Position numbers and translations under genes: made by a program | Assembly: GCF_007830355.1 (NCBI RefSeq) | Contig: NZ_VLKO01000005.1 | Span: 124,001-188,000, forward strand | Direction of reading: 5' to 3' | From: Flavobacterium tiangeerense | GTDB lineage: Bacteria > Bacteroidota > Bacteroidia > Flavobacteriales > Flavobacteriaceae | Length of the DNA: 64,000 bases | In this document: in pieces, positions 59,439-64,000 of the stretch | Numbering within the stretch: the stretch's first letter is position 1 | Layout of the letters: every line of letters begins with the position of its first letter | The notes under the pieces: generated by a model | Databases searched by the model: none | What the model saw: only the letters and a program-made list of their open reading frames with translations | Told to the model about the DNA's origin: nothing

Positions 59439-60797
59439 TTATTTTATTACGTCATCAACATCTTTCACTTTTACTACTAAAATTGCAGCAATCAAGAAGC
59501 TGACACCGCTGGTAACTAATGCAAATATGGCATTGTCATTGTATGCATATTTAACTAATGGTCCGCCAATTAAGGCATTGATAATTTGAGGTATAACAAT
59601 AAAGAAATTGAAAATCCCCATGTAAACGCCCATTTTCATTGGAGAAATTGATCCCGCTAATATGGCGTACGGCATAGATAAAATACTTGCCCAAGCTATT
59701 CCCACACCAACCATGGAAAGAATTAACCAGTTTTCATTGGTTACAAAATAGATGGAAATTAGTCCAAGTCCTCCAATAATTAAGGAGATGGCGTGTGTTA
59801 ATTTTCGGCCTATTTTTTTTGCGATGTAAGGCAAAGCAAAAGCATAAAAAGCAGATACTAAATTGTAAATACCAAAAAGAACTCCAACCCAGTCTCCCGC
59901 ATTTTGATATGCTTCACTCTTGCTGTCTGAAATGGGTAAGCCATAAATATGATGGGCTATAGCTGGCGTGGTAAAAACCCACATTCCAAATAAACCAAAC
60001 CACGAGAAAAATTGCACCCAGCTTAATTGTCGCATGGTGGTAGGCATATTTCTAAAATCATCAAAAATGTCTAGTAAACTGGATTCTTTTGGATTTGCAT
60101 CAGTTACCGTAGTTTGCCGATGTGCCATTTCGTCTTCAAATTGTGCTAATTCCTCAGGTGAATATTCTTTAGTTGTAAAGATGGAAACCAAAATAGAACC
60201 CACAAGAATAGCAGCTCCAATGATGAATGATAAGATTAAGTGCATTGGTACTCCGCCATTTTCTTCACGGTTAGAAACGCCAAACCAATTGGTTAATACG
60301 TAAGGTAACCAAGATCCGATTACAGCACCAAACCCAATTAAGGCTGTTTGCACGCTAAATCCTAGCGTACGTTGGTCAGTACGTAAATTATCGCCCACCA
60401 AGGCACGAAAAGGTTCCATGGCAATGTTAAACGAAGCATCCATAATCATTAGCATTCCTGCTCCCACCCAAAGTGCAGGCAAAAACGAAATAAAGATTTC
60501 GGCTTGAGGCATTAATATGAGACCAATAGAAGCTAACAAGGCACCCACTAAAAAGAAAGGTTTTCGTCTTCCGAATTTTCCCCACGTTTTATCACTGTAA
60601 TGGCCTATGATGGGCTGTACAATAAGTCCCATTAGTGGGGCAATAATCCAAAACCAGGATAGTTCATGAACGTCAGCGCCAAAAATTTGGAGAATTCTGC
60701 TGGCGTTAGCATTTTGCAGTGCAAAACCCATTTGAATTCCTAAGAAACCGAAACTCATGTTCCAAATTTCCCAGAAACTTAATCTACGCTTTTCCAT
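59439..60797 (-). CDS. MFS sugar transporter (maltose/sucrose, SLC45-like)
   Basis: This is a 452-residue inner-membrane protein with twelve helices. The opening FWEIWNMSFGFLGIQMGFAL, GHYSDKTWGKFGRRKPFFLV (MFS motif A-like loop) and the later NWFGVSNREENGG loop match bacterial glycoside-cation symporters of the sucrose/maltose type. An extended hydrophilic loop lies at about 210-240. It probably imports maltose or maltodextrins from the periplasm for the GH65 enzyme. It is the first structural gene of the minus-strand cluster, and a palindrome suitable as an operator lies 22 bases upstream of the ATG. Confidence 0.92.
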   Translation of the reverse strand: MEKRRLSFWEIWNMSFGFLGIQMGFALQNANASRILQIFGADVHELSWFWIIAPLMGLIVQPIIGHYSDKTWGKFGRRKPFFLVGALLASIGLILMPQAEIFISFLPALWVGAGMLMIMDASFNIAMEPFRALVGDNLRTDQRTLGFSVQTALIGFGAVIGSWLPYVLTNWFGVSNREENGGVPMHLILSFIIGAAILVGSILVSIFTTKEYSPEELAQFEDEMAHRQTTVTDANPKESSLLDIFDDFRNMPTTMRQLSWVQFFSWFGLFGMWVFTTPAIAHHIYGLPISDSKSEAYQNAGDWVGVLFGIYNLVSAFYAFALPYIAKKIGRKLTHAISLIIGGLGLISIYFVTNENWLILSMVGVGIAWASILSMPYAILAGSISPMKMGVYMGIFNFFIVIPQIINALIGGPLVKYAYNDNAIFALVTSGVSFLIAAILVVKVKDVDDVIK

Positions 60798-60819
60798 TAT
60801 CGTAATTTAATTGTGATAC

Positions 60820-60838
60820 GATAAGCGCTTTGCTTATC
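60820..60838. promoter_or_regulatory. Candidate operator for the LacI-family regulator
   Basis: GATAAGC and GCTTATC form a 7-base inverted repeat around five bases, with an inner AAGCGCTT palindrome of the CG-centred type favoured by LacI proteins. It lies 23 bases before the MFS transporter ATG. No second copy was found near susC. Confidence 0.4.
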
Positions 60839-60997
60839 AAAACTTATCTTTTTTTTCGAAGTAAAAGTTAAAGCTTTGAGGGGTAAATATAAAAAGATAT
60901 TTGGAACAATTGTTTTGCAAATAGAAATATCAGCAATCTTTTTTAACTACAAGGTTGTAGTAATTAATATAATACAAGAATTTTTAAAAAATCAATT

Positions 60998-61050
60998 CAG
61001 TTTTCAGCTGCAGTTTACAAAAAGGGACTAAAAACTGCAGCTGAAAACTG
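60998..61050 (-). terminator. Perfect 19-base inverted repeat, terminator of the lacI-type gene
   Basis: The arms 60998-61016 and 61032-61050 are exactly complementary, containing CAGCTGCAG, with a 15-base loop. On the minus strand the hairpin begins 20 bases after the regulator's stop and is followed by TTGATTTTTT. Confidence 0.85.
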
Positions 61051-61069
61051 CGCCTAAAAAAGGATTAAT

Positions 61070-62089
61070 TTATAAAGTAGACTCTCTTTCGATTAAGTGT
61101 GTTTCTATAATTTCGGTTTTGTAGTTTTCATCCTCTTCATCTTCGGCTTCAAGTCGGTCAATAAGCATTTTAGCAGCTTTATTTCCCATTTTTACACCAC
61201 TTTGACTTACAGTGGTAATAGTAGGAGTAGAATATTTAGAGATAATACCATCTGTAAAAGCAATTACTGCTAGATCTTTAGGTACATTCAAACCTATTTT
61301 ATTGGCAGTTTTGATTATTGTTACGGCAAATAGTTCGTTTACAGCAAAAACCGCATCAATAGCCTTGTCTTCTAAGAGTTTACTAATGGTGATTTCACAG
61401 GTGTTTACGTCTTCAATTTTAATGATTAGATCTTCATTAAATGGAATTCCGTTATCTAGGAGTGCTTTTGTATAACCATCGGTTCTTAATTTCCCCACAC
61501 TAACGTAGTCTACAGTAGTTACTAGGGCTATTTTTTTTCGACCTTTATCAATTAAGCTTTGTACGGCTTCATAAGCTGCTGCTTGATCATCAATAATTAC
61601 TTTATCACATAAAACATCATTGGTAACTCTGTCAAACATGACAACCGGCATTCCTTGATTGATGACTTCAGTAATGTGATGAAAATCAGCTTTAAATTGG
61701 GTTTCTTTTGATAACGATATGATAAAGCCATCAATGCTGCCGTTTGCTAGCATTTCCATGTTTAATACTTCTTTGTCAAAAGAATCATCAGAAAGACAAA
61801 TGATTACGCTGTACCCATGCTCATTTGCAACTTGTTCAACACCATTGATTACAGTGGAGAAAAAATGATGCACTATCTCTGGGATTATGATGCCTATTGC
61901 TTTAGTTTTTCGGTTTTTTAAACTTAGCGCAATGTTGTTGGGCTTGTAATTGTAAAATTTGGCGAAAGCCTGAACTTTAAGTCTTGTCTCTTCGCCTATT
62001 TCAAGACTATTTCTTAAGGACTTGGAAACGGTAGAAATGGAAACGTCTAATTCTTTTGCAATTTGTTTAAGCGTTATTTTCCTTTTCAT
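61070..62089 (-). CDS. LacI-family transcriptional regulator of the maltodextrin locus
   Basis: This is a 339-residue protein. An N-terminal helix-turn-helix TLKQIAKELDVSISTVSKSL (residues 4-23) and hinge helix are followed by a periplasmic-binding-protein-like core. The core has TKAIGIIIPEIVHHFFSTVI, VVMFDRVTNDVLCDKVIIDD, GRKKIALVTTVDYVSVG and LAVIAFTDGIISKYSTPTIT. It probably senses maltose or a derivative and controls the divergent susC and the downstream MFS cluster. This differs from the SusR-type regulators of Bacteroides. It has its own strong terminator before the MFS gene. Confidence 0.93.
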   Translation of the reverse strand: MKRKITLKQIAKELDVSISTVSKSLRNSLEIGEETRLKVQAFAKFYNYKPNNIALSLKNRKTKAIGIIIPEIVHHFFSTVINGVEQVANEHGYSVIICLSDDSFDKEVLNMEMLANGSIDGFIISLSKETQFKADFHHITEVINQGMPVVMFDRVTNDVLCDKVIIDDQAAAYEAVQSLIDKGRKKIALVTTVDYVSVGKLRTDGYTKALLDNGIPFNEDLIIKIEDVNTCEITISKLLEDKAIDAVFAVNELFAVTIIKTANKIGLNVPKDLAVIAFTDGIISKYSTPTITTVSQSGVKMGNKAAKMLIDRLEAEDEEDENYKTEIIETHLIERESTL

Positions 62090-62325
62090 GATAGCATTTG
62101 ATATAATTTAATTCTCAATAAAGATAAAATTAAATTTTTAATATGGTAATTATACTCTCAAAATTTTCAATAAAACAGAAAGTTTTCAACACTATTACGT
62201 TTTCGTAACCTGATATTTTTTTTACCTTGTTGTGTGTATTAAATTTTACATAAATTTAACATTCGAAGTAATTGTTAAAGCTATAACGCAACCAAAACAA
62301 AATTAAATTAAAATAAACAAAAAGT

Positions 62326-64000
62326 ATGAAAACAATTTATAAAAAGTTGTTGATTTTAGTACTGCTACTCCCATTTAGTATTCTGGCTCAGAGTACAGTA
62401 AGTGGAACTGTTGTTGATAAAACCACAGGTCAACCTATTCCTGGAGTAAACGTCAACGTTCAAGGTATTAAAAATGGAGTGTCTACAGATTACGAAGGGA
62501 AATACCAAATTAACAATGTAAAAACAGGTGATAAGATTGTTTATTCTTTTATAGGATATACAACTGCTGTTGTAGAATTCCTAAGTCAAAAAACAGTTAA
62601 TGTTAGCTTGCAAGAAGATTCAAACCAGTTAAAAGAGGTAGTGGTGCAAGTAGGTTACGGAACTGTTAAGAAAAAAGATGCTACTGGGGCAGTAACTGTA
62701 TTAGGTACAAAAGACTTTAACAAAGGAGCAAACGTAACTGCTGAGAATTTATTAAACGGTAGAGTAGCTGGTGTTACTGTGAATACTAGTGGTGCGCCAG
62801 GTTCTGGTTCTCAAATTAGAATTCGTGGTGGATCATCTTTATTTGCAAGTAATGATCCTTTAATTGTTATTGATGGATTACCTATAGAGAATAATTCAGA
62901 TAAAAACTTTGGTTCAACTTCTATTTTAGCTTCAATCAATCCAAGTACTATTGAGTCTATGACTGTATTAAAAGATGCTTCGGCTACTGCTATTTACGGG
63001 TCAAGAGCTTCTAATGGAGTGATTATCATTACTACTAAAAAAGGAAGTAAAAACTTAGCTGTTGATTATAATTTTCAATACGGAAGTGGATCACTTGATA
63101 AAACGATTCCAGTATTTAATGCAGACCAATTTAGAGCATTAATTGCAGATAAGCGTCCGAGTGATTTATCTAAACTAGGTACTGCAAACACGGATTGGCA
63201 AAAAGCAATTTATAGAAAAACTGATTATGTTGATAATAACATTTCTATAAGAGGAAACTTGTTCAACGCAATACCTACTCGATTAACTGTAGGTAATACG
63301 TACCAAGAAGGATTACGATTAACGAATACGTTCAATAGAAATACAGTAGGTTTAGCATTAAACCCTTCCTTCTTGAAAGATCATTTAAGAATAAAATTGA
63401 ATGCCAATTACGCTAACGAGAAAAATAGATTTGCAGAAGGTGTTGAGGGTTCAGCAATTCGTTTTGATCCTACACAACCTATTTACAGCGCAGGTTCTAT
63501 TTATGGTGGTTTCTTTGAATATTACAATCGAAGCAACGGTGAATTGTCTCCTAATTCACCACGTAATCCAGTTGCTCAATTGTTACAAACATTTGATAAA
63601 GGATTAAATAATAGATTTTTTGGTAACTTTGAGGTAGATTATAAATTTCATTTCATGCCAGCTTTACGAGCTGTAGTAAATGCAGGTTTTGACCAAGCGG
63701 ATGGAGAAAGGTCCAAAACAGCTTCGAGATTTGCTGCGAGCTCAGGTGCAAATAACAATACGCCTTTTGGGACAAATGAATTTTCAAAAAGCGAAAGGAA
63801 AAACAAGTTGCTAGATGCTTATTTAGTGTACAACAAAACATTTGATAAACTTGTTTTTGATGCTACAGTAGGATACTCTTATCAAAAATGGGATTCATAT
63901 AATTATGTAACAGGAAATACAAACAATCCAAATTTACTACCAGCCTCTCAGGGTGGTTTCCCGGTAACTTATATTGATATAGATAGAGTAAATGTTGGAT
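62326..64000 (+). CDS. susC: SusC-family TonB-dependent receptor (cut by window edge)
   Basis: The ATG at 62326 opens a frame that stays open to the window end (558 complete codons). The signal peptide is LLILVLLLPFSILAQ. The CarboxypepD_reg domain (VSGTVVDKTTGQPIPGVNVN) is followed by EVVVQVGYGTVKKKDATGAV, the typical SusC lead-in. The plug has IRIRGGSSLFASNDPLIVID and TVLKDASATAIYGSRASNGV. It imports maltodextrins across the outer membrane with a SusD partner expected just beyond the window. It is divergent from the LacI-type gene across 236 bases. No promoter of the TTTG/TAnnTTTG form was recognised in that gap. Confidence 0.95.
   Translation, partial: MKTIYKKLLILVLLLPFSILAQSTVSGTVVDKTTGQPIPGVNVNVQGIKNGVSTDYEGKYQINNVKTGDKIVYSFIGYTTAVVEFLSQKTVNVSLQEDSNQLKEVVVQVGYGTVKKKDATGAVTVLGTKDFNKGANVTAENLLNGRVAGVTVNTSGAPGSGSQIRIRGGSSLFASNDPLIVIDGLPIENNSDKNFGSTSILASINPSTIESMTVLKDASATAIYGSRASNGVIIITTKKGSKNLAVDYNFQYGSGSLDKTIPVFNADQFRALIADKRPSDLSKLGTANTDWQKAIYRKTDYVDNNISIRGNLFNAIPTRLTVGNTYQEGLRLTNTFNRNTVGLALNPSFLKDHLRIKLNANYANEKNRFAEGVEGSAIRFDPTQPIYSAGSIYGGFFEYYNRSNGELSPNSPRNPVAQLLQTFDKGLNNRFFGNFEVDYKFHFMPALRAVVNAGFDQADGERSKTASRFAASSGANNNTPFGTNEFSKSERKNKLLDAYLVYNKTFDKLVFDATVGYSYQKWDSYNYVTGNTNNPNLLPASQGGFPVTYIDIDRVNVG

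Overview
The window looks like a chromosomal segment of a Flavobacterium-type member of the Bacteroidota. It is strongly AT-rich. Several genes are preceded by the Bacteroidota promoter form TTTG-N18-20-TAnnTTTG rather than by Shine-Dalgarno sequences. The gene content is typical of the phylum: GLPGLI protein, CarboxypepD_reg/TonB receptors, a SusC transporter, M56-TonB proteins, LytS/LytTR pairs and a mevalonate pathway. All family assignments come from reading motifs by eye; no database search was run.

Layout. Positions 1-8.2 kb are mostly core genes: a multi-spanning membrane protein cut by the left edge, a rare response-regulator/glycosyltransferase-2 fusion, a PH-SHOCT protein, a DUF4407 membrane protein, ATP-type PEP carboxykinase, DUF423 and a saccharopine-dehydrogenase-like reductase. 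Positions 8.3-30 kb are an accessory region in which short, mostly plus-strand genes are separated by repeats. The genes are hypotheticals, GLPGLI plus TonB receptor, DUF1963, an M23 lipoprotein, GNAT, a hydrolase/beta-lactamase operon, LprI-like, VOC and Lgt. Within it lies a minus-strand BlaI/M56/M56 cluster. It ends with a nuclease-like gene overlapping an ABC/SMC-type ATPase that is split by an in-frame TAG, which is my best candidate for a conflict or defence system.

Positions 30-52.5 kb return to core genes: M20 dipeptidase, tRNA-Leu(UAG), two LytS/LytTR systems, DUF885 and M3 peptidases, an rRNA pseudouridine synthase, a UbiA-type prenyltransferase beside GHMP kinase and diphosphomevalonate decarboxylase (isoprenoid cluster), a TonB receptor, TspO, a YoeB-type toxin-antitoxin pair, a BaiN-type flavoprotein and a glycerophosphodiesterase. 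Positions 52.5-64 kb form a maltodextrin utilization locus. On the minus strand are two GH13 enzymes, a GH65 phosphorylase, beta-phosphoglucomutase, an MFS sugar transporter and a LacI regulator; diverging on the plus strand is a SusC receptor cut by the right edge. The inferred route is SusC import, periplasmic GH13 hydrolysis, MFS uptake, GH65 phosphorolysis and conversion of beta-glucose-1-phosphate to glucose-6-phosphate.

The most striking non-coding signal is a dispersed element of about 258 bp, with three full, two right-half and two left-half or degenerate copies. It has a central hairpin whose arms differ between copies while staying complementary, then an exact TATATTTG octamer, then a second hairpin. 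All five right ends lie directly upstream of a same-strand gene. Structured sequences after several accessory genes loosely resemble integron cassette ends, but there is no integrase in the window.
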